Source: Amoebophrya sp. A120
Lineage: Eukaryota > Sar > Dinophyceae > Syndiniales > Amoebophryaceae
DNA length: 64,000 nt
Reading direction: 5' to 3'
NCBI GenBank assembly: GCA_905178155.1
Contig: CAJINV010000005.1
Span: 5,126,256 to 5,190,255 of the forward strand
Numbering within the stretch: the stretch's first letter is position 1; every line of letters begins with the position of its first letter. Below, one piece after another: positions 55,654 to 64,000 of the stretch. The translations under genes were made by a program, and so were the position numbers. The notes under the pieces are model-generated. The model saw only the letters and a program-made list of their open reading frames with translations. It did no database searches and was not told the DNA's origin.

Positions 55654-58600
55654 ATGGGCGAGCGGCAGCAGCGGATCCGGGATCCGCGGTCGGTGCCGCT
55701 CACAGGGGTGGTTGTTCCAAGCGGGGAAGGAAATCAGCAGGACTCTGTGGCGGCGAGGACATCCGGTGAAAGTAAACTAGCAAACGTCGACGATTCCTTG
55801 CCGCCGAAGAGAAAAGTATATCTCGTTTTATTTAAGTGTTGTGCAGGTACTATGTGAATGTGCATGAGCATGTGGCAGAAAAAAGAGATGAAAAGAAATG
55901 TTGATGCAATAAATGCGTTCACATCTTCCACACCCAGTTGCCACATTTGTACTAAACGCAGAAACATTTATTTCGCCACAGGTGATTTTGATCACTCTCG
56001 CCATGTTCTCTGGGTACGCTGCGACTATGCATTGCAAATATGTCTGGGTCTGGAAGGATGCAAGGTTTGTCATGCTTTTCTGGCATGACTGAAGAGTTTG
56101 TGATGTGTGTCCAAGAAGACACACTTTCGTTTGTTATGCAAAACGCAGCTTGGCATGCGGAAAGCGCAACACTAAGCAGCGCAAATATTTGTCATGCTTG
56201 GCTGTGCATTACAGAGAGTTCACTACTCGCAACTCAGCATTACAAGTTTCCAGACCCAGACATATTTGCAATCCATAGCGACCGTGACGATGCAACACGA
56301 GCTGCAACTGCACTTGAAAATTCCCAACGACCCAAATTCACCCGAGAAAAAAGCCTTCACGATCGCCGTTACCTGCCAATACCTGGGCAACCTGATTTTC
56401 CGGCTGGGGCACAACGTCTTCTACTGTTTGTCCGCCAGTCAGCGGGTGTCGCTCTCCCAACTGGCTATGATGGTGGCCATGTCCTTGATTCTCCTCCTCT
56501 TCTACTATCCGATCAGTAGCTTCGTGCTGCTCTCGCCCCTGTATCATGAGTAAAAACGGCCCCACCCCATAGTCAAGATGGGAAATTTGCTACAGAAATT
56601 GCTAAGCTTTGACTGGCGCGCATGACAAATTTTTGGGGCTCGCAATTTATAGTCGTTTTGAGCTAGTGCAGCAGCGTTACAGATCCACCTTGTGATGCTG
56701 AGTCGAGCATGACAAACACAAATCTTAAATCACCACTAGAAAACGCCTCTCATGTTGGGTCTCCGCATAAGAAACATTTTAAAAAGCATGCGGATTTGCA
56801 TTACAACTTTGCGGTGGGGACGTTTTTGTACAGGATACCCTGTCCATCGTGATTATCGCGTACTTGCTCTCCGGTTTGGCCATCGGGACGTTTGAATCCA
56901 ACTGCATGGCGAGTCTGGCGATTCTAGGACCGATATCACCTGCAACTATGTTTGGGTCTGGAAGAAAGCGGACACTTTTCATGCATATTTTGCATCCGCA
57001 GGAGGGTCTATCATGCGTGCAGAGCAGGTGCATGACAAATGGCACTTCTACTCTGCATGAGAAGTGCTCTCTCCTGGACGCAAAACCACACATGACTCAC
57101 TGACTATGCAAGTCAGAGTTCCTTTTTTTTCTTTCAAAATGAGCATGACATCCTCCCAGACCCAGACATGTTTGCAATGCATAACCGAACACGAAGCTGT
57201 GGGCGGTGATTGGCTTGCCGTTGGGCTTCAACATTATCTCCGTCGGGGGAATGGCGCTGCTGTCTTTCGGCATGCCGCGGTACGGCGTGTATCTGTTTGT
57301 TCTGGTGATGAACTTCTTCGGTTTCTTACTGTACAAGTGCGGACTGCCGAAGGGGGTGCACATCGACAGAAGTGTAGTTCTTGTTCCCAATACGATTACG
57401 AGCAGCACTGGAGATCATGACCATGCCACCAATTTCGTCGAGAGCGCAGTACCAACATCTTCGTATGCGGTAAGAACTACTGGTGCACGTGAAGACCAGT
57501 CAGCAATGGGAAACCGGCAACAGGATCATGGTGCTCATATCACGACCGAAGTTGCAGCGGCCAGGACCACTACTTCTTCCCCTGTGGATTTGGAAGCCGT
57601 GCCAGGTGCTGGGGTGGTATTACAATGAAAAATGCCACCACCCCAACATATTCAAAAGACAATTTGTGTTGCTGGATTTGTGTACACAAATGATCTTTGT
57701 ATTGCAGCAAGAACTTCTTGTCAACCTATTCTAAGCCCATTTGGGTACGCATCCGGCTAGCAGCTCCTGAGCATGAGAAACAGGTCTGACGTAGGCGAAA
57801 ACGCATGACAGACTCGCTGCACAGTGCGCCACATGGGTGCCGGTTGCCTTGTGCGCAAGGCAAAGCTGATTTGTGTTCACAAATCAGCATCACAAATTCC
57901 TTTTCGATATGGGGAGTGGGGATTTTTCCTTACGATAGGCGGTCCGCTTTAACGACGCAGTGATAAGTCGGAGAAGTGGTGCTGGGTGTTGTGGCAAAGC
58001 AGTGCGGCAGGGGATAAGAAGTACTTACTTACTACTTTTTTCAGCATCTGTCGCAAATAAAGTTTCATTTTGTCACACGATATTATGGCCATTTTGTACT
58101 TCGCCACCTTCCGTCTGGCGATCAAACATTCTTGCAATTATTTGAAGACCACACAAAAACATCTCTCTCCACCGCAGGTCTGTGCAACTATCTCCCAAAA
58201 GTTCTCCCGCACTCCCTCGCGCTTCTCGTGGCCATGTTTGGCGTATGACAGGGCACAACTCGTCCCCCTCGTTCTCATTTCTCATGCAAAATACCAACTC
58301 CACGCTTTATTCCCTCCTGTCACTATTATGCATGACAAGTTCAGGTAGCCTAAGAAAATAGCACTACACTCCAGTGCAAATTTGTCATGCAAGAAAACCG
58401 GCATGCTTGCTGATGTGTTTCTTGCCGTTCATGCTATACAAATGAGGGGCACGAGGGAAAGTTGTGCACTGTCATATGGCGTCGCTTCCTGCACTGGGAT
58501 TACCACGAACATTTTTAGCGGAAAGAAGGTCCCTAGGCAAGAAAAAAACTGTGTAAGTGTAAGTCTGTGATGCAAAGGTATGTAACACAATTATCACTTG

Positions 58601-59925
58601 TCATGCTACCAACCATGAAGTCCTATTTCATTTGTTTTTTCACTTACTAGCTGCGCATGACAGGTCTTGTCATGCAGAACAGATTTGTCGTGCCGTCACC
58701 TCAAGACACCTACACTAACACAGCTTTTTTTTTTTGGATAGTCCCGCTGTTCGCCGACACTCCCGACTCCGCTTTTCTCATCGACCAGCACTTATTTTTG
58801 TCCATCCTGAACGCGTTTGTGTTCCTGGGCGACAGTATTGCAATGAAAAATGTCCGCCCCACGACCCGAGTAGAACTTGGCAGCATTTGTATTGCAAACC
58901 TCTCCCGTGGAAATAGTTGCCATCTTGCATGTATCAGCATCATAAATTTTATTCAATGCTGAACAGCTGAAATTTCAATTTGCGTTGCAAAGGAACGCAG
59001 CAAGAACTCGCCGGCCCTGTGATGCAAAACATGCCTAGCGCAGTCTAAGTTCTGCTGCACCAGAAAGACTCTTAGTCCTTTCATGCATAGATAAAAAGTT
59101 TTTCACTTGAAAACCTTATATGCATCAGAAAATTTTTTTGCTGCAACTATGAGGGTCCTCGTGCGGGCGCTTTCCATTGTGACAGAGAGCGTAAGCAGAA
59201 AGATCGCCTACTTGATCCCCGCGTTTCCGAAAACAACGAGTGCGGAAGTAGAAACTGGCGCAGAAGAAAATCCTGTGGCATCGATGTCAACATCAAGACG
59301 GATAAATCGGAAGATTTTTCTGCGGCAAATCATCCTCCTGCTTTTCTTCAACGTGTTCTGCACTCTCTCCGGGCTGTATTTTCTCTCCCTGAAAATGGGC
59401 TTCTTCGCGATTATCGGAGCTTTCCTGATTTTCTACGGTAACGTATCCTGAGAGACAACGTCCCCACCTCATAGTCAAGAAATGGGAAGTTTGCAGCTAC
59501 ACAAACCAACAGCGTTTGGCTGTTGCGCGTGTCAAATTCGTGCTCGCAGCGTGAGATTACGTAGCTATTGAAGCTGCATCACAATTTGATCCTTTCTATT
59601 CTGATAATTTTAATTGTAGTATGACAAACTGCCAGACAGCACGAAGAAATGCTTATCATGAGAAGCATTTGAGGCTTGCAGATTTCTTTGCATGGCAAGA
59701 ATTCTGGGGCAGGGGCGCCTTTACATCGGATACAACGGCTCAGTCTACGCGACGACCACCCGGTTTGTCGACAAGCAACTCGCTATGGAGTTTCACGTTC
59801 GGGCACTGTCCGTCTGGCTTTTCGTCGGCGATTTGGGGAGCGTTTCCGGGAGTAGTTTGACGGATGTGTTTCATCGGCACTTGTGCGGCTGCGGGAGTGT
59901 GAAGCACTACTGGATTTGCAAGTGA
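55654..59925 (+). CDS. Gene G: polytopic transporter-like protein
   Basis: Eleven exons: 55654-55815, 55982-56025, 56283-56541, 56843-56933, 57189-57617, 57943-57959, 58045-58243, 58482-58533, 58746-58835, 59190-59443, 59738-59925. They total 1785 nt, 594 residues, one clean frame. About ten hydrophobic segments are visible, for example RKVILITLAMFSGYAA, LAMMVAMSLILLLFYYP, SIVIIAYLLSGLAIGTF, LWAVIGLPLGFNIISVGGMA, YGVYLFVLVMNFFGFLLY, LPHSLALLVAMFGV, FLSILNAFVFLGDSVSRK and FLRQIILLLFFNVFCTLSGL. The layout of 11 or so helices with a long central hydrophilic loop suits a facilitator-type transporter. FLGDSVSRK with the final YGNGSVYATTT and LFVGDLGSVSGSS faintly recall equilibrative nucleoside transporters, but I cannot assign the family. 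Eight introners and two GT-AG introns interrupt it. Confidence 0.78.
55816..55981 (+). other. Ordinary GT-AG intron of gene G
   Basis: Donor AGAAAA-GTATATC, acceptor TTTCGCCACAG-GTGATT. No TIR or TSD. It joins PPKRK to VILITLAM. Confidence 0.85.
56026..56282 (+). mobile_element. Introner, family A
   Basis: TATGCATTGCAAATATGTCT start, TATTTGCAATCCATA end. TSD GCGAC. Removal joins SGYAAT to VTMQHELQ. Confidence 0.93.
56542..56842 (+). mobile_element. Introner, family B
   Basis: TATCATGAGTAAAAACGGCC start, GACGTTTTTGTACAGGATA end. TSD CCCTG. Removal joins FVLLSPL to SIVIIAYL. Confidence 0.93.
56934..57188 (+). mobile_element. Introner, family A
   Basis: TATCACCTGCAACTATGTTT start, TGTTTGCAATGCATA end. 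TSD ACCGA. Removal joins LAILGP to NTKLWAVIG. Confidence 0.93.
57618..57942 (+). mobile_element. Introner, family F
   Basis: TATTACAATGAAAAATGCC start, TTTTTCCTTACGATA end. TSD GGTGG/GGCGG. Removal joins VPGAGV to VRFNDA. Confidence 0.9.
57960..58044 (+). other. Ordinary GT-AG intron of gene G, 85 bp
   Basis: Donor GACGCA-GTGATAAG, acceptor CTACTTTTTTCAG-CATCTG. It follows an exon of only 17 nt and opens a frame through GLCNYLPKVLPHSLALLV. Confidence 0.85.
58244..58481 (+). mobile_element. Introner, family D
   Basis: TATGACAGGGCACAACTCGT start, AGTTGTGCACTGTCATA end. TSD TGGCG. Removal joins LLVAMFG to VASCTGITT. Confidence 0.93.
58534..58745 (+). mobile_element. Introner, family I
   Basis: TAGGCAAGAAAAAAACTGTG start, CTTTTTTTTTTTGGATA end. 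TSD GTCCC. Removal joins SGKKVP to LFADTPDS. Confidence 0.93.
58836..59189 (+). mobile_element. Introner, family F, diverged
   Basis: TATTGCAATGAAAAATGTCC start, TTTCCATTGTGACA end. TSD GACAG/GAGAG. Removal joins FVFLGDS to VSRKIAYL. Confidence 0.82.
59444..59737 (+). mobile_element. Introner, family B
   Basis: TATCCTGAGAGACAACGTCC start, GCGCCTTTACATCGGATA end. TSD TAACG/CAACG. Removal joins FLIFYGN to GSVYATTT. Confidence 0.9.
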
Positions 59926-60924
59926 TCGATGTTGTTGTGCGTCGAAGCCTGATCTGGGAAAGAAATGCTCACAACCGCGAGCTCATCCGCGAAGGCGAAC
60001 TCATGATTTAAACTCGCCACACCCTGTTTTAAGTATCTGTCTCAGACAGAGTGAGCTGCTTTGACTCTTCGAAGATCCCAATGTTCTTGCGTGGTCGTGC
60101 CTACGTTATGCTGGTATGTTGATATGTCAGCACCGGAGGTGTAAGTGCTTTTACAAAAGTTTCGCACTGTAAGATTTTTCAACGCTCCGGATGGCGTTCA
60201 TGATTCGCCCACCGTTGTAGTGTCAGGACGATCGTCATGATGATCCTGCTGCTGCTCACAGGTGTGAGTCTTGTTCTCCTCTCGCCTCGATCATCTATAT
60301 TTTTGTCTACATCAACATCTTCATGCCCCAATGGCGGCGACAGATTATCTTTTACAAACAGAAACATAAAAGGTGCCTCCCGTTCTCCCCTCTGAGCGAG
60401 ATCATGGAGAGCTAGCAGAGGAGCGACTGAATTTCAGGGTTGTTTTTCTGTTCTTGGTCTGCTGGTAGTCGTAGTTGTCGTGAACCGATGTCTTCATTAT
60501 AATCGCCGTCAGTAGGTACCACCGGCCTCAAACCTTTTTCTATTAGGTGAGCTTCGTCAATCTTCTGAAATAAAGAGGATCTGTGCACCAGCGGCCTTGG
60601 AGAGAAGGTAAGAGGAGTGAGAAAGGGATAGGGGTCGTGAATCATCTTAGCAAGAAGACCGAAAATATTGCACGTATAGTAAAGCGAAACCTGCTCGGTG
60701 GCGTCATGATAAGCAAACTGGACGACGTTTAGAAGACGGGGCTAAGTACACAAAAACTGAAATATGCAAATGAGATGACGGCAGTGATGCATTACTTTAG
60801 ATAGAAATTCCAATTCTTCCAGAATTCGGTTACCGAGCCGATCACCTTTCTCAATTGAAACAACTGGTCAACATAGGAAACAAATAGTCGTTGGATTGGT
60901 ATCAAGCTAAGTTTTGATAATTTC
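59926..60924. other. Intergenic between genes G and H
   Basis: No gene supported. The stretch of about 60230-60420 resembles 63220-63420 (shared TGTGAGT-TTGTTCTC, TCGATCAT and GTGCCTC-CGTTC blocks), so a small diverged repeat flanks gene H. Confidence 0.5.
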
Positions 60925-60943
60925 TATGGCGTTCTCAATTGAC

Positions 60944-61010
60944 AAATCATATTATACAGTTAAGAATGTAACATTTGAAATGTTACATTCTTAACTGTAT
61001 AATATGATTT
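60944..61010. repeat. Perfect palindrome, 33-bp arms, 1-bp spacer
   Basis: Left arm 60944-60976 and right arm 60978-61010 are exact reverse complements around G 60977. The arm contains GTTAAGAATGTAAC, an altered G-family TIR motif. Confidence 0.97.
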
Positions 61011-61360
61011 GTCATGCAAAATGACCATGATCCGCAAGACGATCAAGCGGCTTCGCATGACAAATCATCGAATGGCTAAACAGCATCCAAATCCGTGCCA
61101 AATTTGTGATGCAAGACTTGCAAGCTTTCCCCTTTCCCTATTGCTGTTTTTGTATGTAGTGAGGTCACCGAACGGTTCTAACCTGGCAGTTTTCTTGACA
61201 TGAAGCGCCAAAAACGGCCGGCAGTTTTCAAGCCTATAGAGAGTTTTTTTCCCTGAAAAAGTTCGCAGCGTGCAAGCCTGTTTGGCTTTGTTATCAACGA
61301 ATCTCCGGCGGATTCTATCGCTCGCCGCTGGATAAAACGACGCAAGGGAGCCGGCAAAAG

Positions 61361-61769
61361 GGGCGCCCTTCTGAGGCGCCCACCGCCTTAGTTTCTGGCG
61401 ATTTGAGGCGCCCAAAAGGGCGCCCCAAAAAAACGAGCCCAAAATCAGAACAGCGAAACCGCATGGCACGGCCTCGATTTCGGAGCATTTTGGGCGGCCG
61501 CGAAAGCGGCCGCCTTTTCGCCGGTTTCAGAGCCTGGGAAGCTTTGCAAAAAGCGCCGGCGCGAAAAATAAAAACGCAAAAAAGAAAAAGCGCGCGAGAC
61601 GCGCGAAGCCAATCCGCATGCTATGGGCCCTATTTTTCTTTGGTTTTTGGGCGCCCCCCGTGGCGCCCGGATCGGCCCCATAGCGTCGGGGCTGGCTTCC
61701 GGACAGGAATTTCGGAAATTTGCCAAAAATCTGACATGTTTTTCAACCGGCCGCCATGCCGTGCGGCAT
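61361..61769. repeat. Cluster of GC-rich hairpins inside the G element
   Basis: Stem GGGCGCC/GGCGCCC occurs three times: 61361-61381 (loop CTTCTGA), 61407-61424 (loop AAAA) and 61649-61668 (loop CCCCGT). Others: GGCGGCCGC, loop GAAA, GCGGCCGCC (61493-61514), and ATGCCG/CGGCAT (61756-61769). Confidence 0.9.
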
Positions 61770-61983
61770 AACCTTACCCACGGCGGCACGGCGGGCCCAG
61801 AAAAAGCAAAGCCGTGGCCAAGGCAACGGCCGGCAAGAAAACGCCACCGACCTCACTACCTCCGCCCCGGCGGCTATCATGACAAATCCATGTAACAGTT
61901 GAGAATGTAACAGTTGAGAGCGCCATAATTTTCGTTTGCCTTTGACCAGACTCGCCTTTGACGAGTTGTTCTCCACCTGCAAA

Positions 61984-62959
61984 ATGCTGCCTTACTGGTG
62001 GAGGCGGAAGCCGTATCAAATGCAAATATGTCTGGGTCTGGAAACCTGTGATGCTGTATTGCGCATGACTGCAACGCTTGTTATGGCAGCTAAGCATGAC
62101 AAACTTTCGGAACGCTTTCTGCTGCGTGTTGCGCATGAGAAATTGCTTCTTTGCGTAACAAAGAAAGCTGCTCATTTGCTGCTCATGCAGCACAGATTTT
62201 CCGGGAATGCAAGATACGCATTTACGAGTTGCAACCTTCCAGACCCAGACATATTTGCAGTGGATAGGCCGCTCATTGCTGCCCAACTGGTGGCCACGTC
62301 CCAGATCGCAGGCGCGGCTGGGTACGAGGACGCGAGCAAGAACTTCCGCGGGGGGGGGGGCAAAACCAAAAGCCCTCCTCCTTGACCCTCAATCACGACG
62401 GCAGTAACTCCGGCGACGCCATGAACCCCGTCACGAAGGACGAGGAGTCGTCCTCTGGGACGAGCTTCATGTCGCGGGCCGCAGTTCTTAGTAACCCTCA
62501 CCTTATTAGTAGCCCTCATGCCCGCGAGCAAGCTGCAAAGAAGGCGTCTCAGTCGCTGAACAGTACTCACATACATACGCTTTGACTTTGCCGATTGCTC
62601 CAACTTCGCCGATTAAGTAGTGGCTGTTGTGTGCAGCTTACGTAGTTACTCTGCATGGTTCTTACGGCCATAAGTTTTTTTCTTGAGACAAAAATACCAA
62701 TACAACTCATGCAGGTGAATGCTACATCGAGGTCCGTTGCGTAGAGTGGCGTCCTAAGCAGTGCTCAGCAATTGCCTATTGGCAGCCCGAAACTGTGTTT
62801 TGCGGAAACCCAAACTCGCACGTCCTGACGGGCAGTCGCCAAACCTACTGTGACGCGGCCTGCAAACCGCTCCCGAAACCAAACTGGTCCACCCCAACGG
62901 AACAAACCAATCACTGGAACACCCTGGTGGTGAACACCGTTCCGCTTCCGCGTTCCTAG
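61984..62959 (+). CDS. Gene H: small protein with Cys-rich C-terminal exon, frame interrupted
   Basis: Proposed exons 61984-62013, 62272-62562 and 62715-62959 total 566 nt, one base short of an open frame. The break coincides with 11 consecutive G at 62350-62360. Upstream the frame gives WWRRKPLIAAQLVATSQIAG. Downstream the frame one base over gives NHDGSNSGDAMNPVTKDEES, then across a GT-AG intron (62563-62714) SLNSECYIEVRCVEWRPKQC, AIAYWQPETVFCGN and TYCDAACKPLPKPNW. Six cysteines in the last exon suggest a small disulphide-bonded extracellular domain. The start is uncertain: ATG 61984 is the first in frame after the composite introner, but 5' exons may exist. No family recognised. Confidence 0.5.
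62014..62271 (+). mobile_element. Introner, family A
   Basis: TATCAAATGCAAATATGTCT start, TATTTGCAGTGGATA end. TSD AGCCG/GGCCG. Removal joins WWRRKP to LIAAQLVA. Confidence 0.92.
62563..62714 (+). other. Probable GT-AG intron of gene H
   Basis: Donor CTGAACA-GTACTCAC, acceptor CTCATGCAG-GTGAATGC. No TIRs. It joins QSLNS to ECYIEVRC. Confidence 0.7.
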
Positions 62960-64000
62960 GAAAGATAAAAAAGTAGCTGAGAGAAGATCGCAAAAATCAA
63001 ATTCATGCTCAGACCAAAGAAGATAAAGATAGATAAGCTAGTTGAAATAAGGTCGGAACCTGACCGTTAAAAAATGGAAAGTTGTTGTGCGACGGTCGAG
63101 GTGGAGGTGATGAAGTTGAAGCCTCGTTATCGTTTGACACCAAGAAAGCTGTTGGCTTTGATGTGCGATTTTATTTCCACAATGACGGCGTGCTACCGTC
63201 CACCAGGCCATGGTCTTCTTGTTCACCAGTGTGAGTTTTGTTCTCGTCTCGATCATTTCCTGTGCTTTTATATGCTCCAAAGCGCGGGGACGGAAGATCA
63301 TCTTTTGCAATCAGATCACATGTGAGTGTGTTAAATCGCCTTCCTCTTTTTTGGCATAAATTGGTGTTATATATTCTAGTGCCTCACGTTCCACCCTCTG
63401 ACTCTGAGCAAGATGGAGACAAATCTTGCCGACTAGCTGCTTCTTTCTACGGAGATCTCCTTTCTGATTCTGACAACCGTGAAGATCATCCTTTCATTCT
63501 GTATCTGTTTGACTTTCAAAGTGGTCGTTACTACTGAGTGAGGTAACAAATTAATCGCTTAAGTTACCGGGTAACTTAGCGTCCGGCCGGCCGCCGGACG
63601 CTAAGTTACCCGGTTCCCAGCCGCCAGCCCGTTCCAGCGGATCGGATTCAAAATAGTCTGCTAAGAAGTGGTATTTTTTGGACGTTGGAATCTTAAATAA
63701 GACCATGTGGTTTATTTAGTCGCCGTAGTTGCACTTGTAAAAAGTGCAGACGGTGAGAGAGAGCCCCTTTCACACCGTGCGATTTCTGGTTCGGACAAGC
63801 AGTTGCTTACTGTTACTCCACATAAAGATAAACTCGAAGTTGCTGTGTAGTTGGTTGTGGGGCCAAGTTTTTCATCACGCAATGATGTCGCGCTTCTCGC
63901 CCGCAGGCACAGTCTACCTTATGTCGGGTCGACTCCCGTCCGGTCGTCCCAGGCGTCAGCACACAGCGTTCTCGCACTACATCCGGGCCGCGGTCGCTGT
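62960..64000. other. Right flank, no supported gene
   Basis: Holds the second copy of the weak repeat seen at about 60230 (here about 63220-63420) and a 22-bp inverted repeat. The 83-codon frame at 63074-63325 overlaps that repeat and has no other support. Confidence 0.5.
63566..63614. repeat. Perfect inverted repeat, 22-bp arms, 5-bp loop
   Basis: Left arm 63566-63587 (ACCGGGTAACTTAGCGTCC...) pairs exactly with 63593-63614 around CGGCC. Strong hairpin potential. Not an introner: it lacks TAT/ATA ends and a TSD. Confidence 0.95.

Larger units (their letters stand above)
60925..61927 (+). mobile_element. Composite G-family element, about 1 kb, with structured interior
   Basis: TATGGCGTTCTCAATTG start, CAGTTGAGAGCGCCATA end. 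TSD ATTTC/ATTTT. Other G elements are about 240-300 bp. Near the 5' end is a 33-bp perfect palindrome. The middle (about 61195-61860) is GC-rich with several short hairpins. It lies in the 5' leader or an intron of gene H; it encodes no recognisable protein. Confidence 0.8.

Noticed and set aside
6885-57188. Recurring small peptides with MSGSGR- or QTQTYLQ-like sequence on both strands
   Set aside because: They are translations of the A-family TIRs, not proteins.
60925-61927. A transposase hidden in the 1-kb composite element
   Set aside because: Its frames show no catalytic or zinc-binding motifs; the interior looks like structured non-coding DNA.
1-64000. tRNA or rRNA genes
   Set aside because: I looked for obvious conserved rRNA cores and tRNA cloverleaf patterns by eye and saw none; a covariance search could still find one.

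Overview
The window looks like nuclear DNA of an alveolate, most probably a syndinian dinoflagellate of the Amoebophrya type. The genes are eukaryotic (an importin-alpha, a DxD glycosyltransferase, polytopic membrane proteins). All recognisable genes lie on the + strand. Coding sequence is interrupted by dozens of short elements with terminal inverted repeats (TIRs) and 5-bp target-site duplications (TSDs). Removing each element plus one TSD copy restores an open frame. Introner elements of this kind have been reported from Amoebophrya. The organism assignment is inference, not proof.

Layout. Gene A (725-3297) is a membrane protein with an N-terminal SH3-like module. Gene B (4567-13390) is a 2055-residue acidic, membrane-anchored protein of unknown function. 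Gene C (14403-18305) is a putative glycosyltransferase. Gene D (19566-28565) is an importin-alpha with an IBB domain and ARM repeats, expanded by low-complexity inserts. Gene E (30078-33423) is unknown and its 5' part is unresolved. A decayed segmental copy of the C/D junction follows (33960-35490). Next is a tandem array of a 3147-bp unit (35492-48932): four intact copies of a 374-codon gene and a truncated fifth. Gene F (49365-54742) is the diverged full-length relative of the array gene and continues into membrane segments. Gene G (55654-59925) is a 594-residue transporter-like protein. Gene H (61984-62959) ends in a cysteine-rich exon and has a likely homopolymer frameshift. About 1 kb at the right edge has no supported gene.

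Ten introner families are separated here by their outer ends and named A to J for this window only. The outer tips are: A TATCAAATGCAAAAATGTCT; B TATCCTGAGTAAAAACGTCC; C TATGCATTGCAAAAGTATCG; D TATGACAATGCACAACTCCC; E TATGGAAGTGTCAGGATTGA; F TATTACAATGAAAAATGCC; G TATGGCGTTCTCAACTGTTA; H TATCCCACGAAAAAAGTGTT; I TATGCAAGAAAAAAACTGT; J TATGACCCGCTCAGGTGT. Nearly all begin TAT and end ATA. All families share internal copies of a short module, GCATGACAAA or its complement. I count 64 outside the array and 20 within it. A smaller set of ordinary GT-AG introns coexists in the same genes.

The strongest observations are presence/absence differences between paralogues: one introner in importin-alpha against its decayed copy, and four between gene F and the array genes. 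These are natural empty sites that show insertion into exons. Also notable are two introners nested at the two ends of one GT-AG intron, and a 1-kb G-family element carrying a set of GC-rich hairpins. All exon boundaries were read by eye from TSDs and frame continuity; no transcript data were available.
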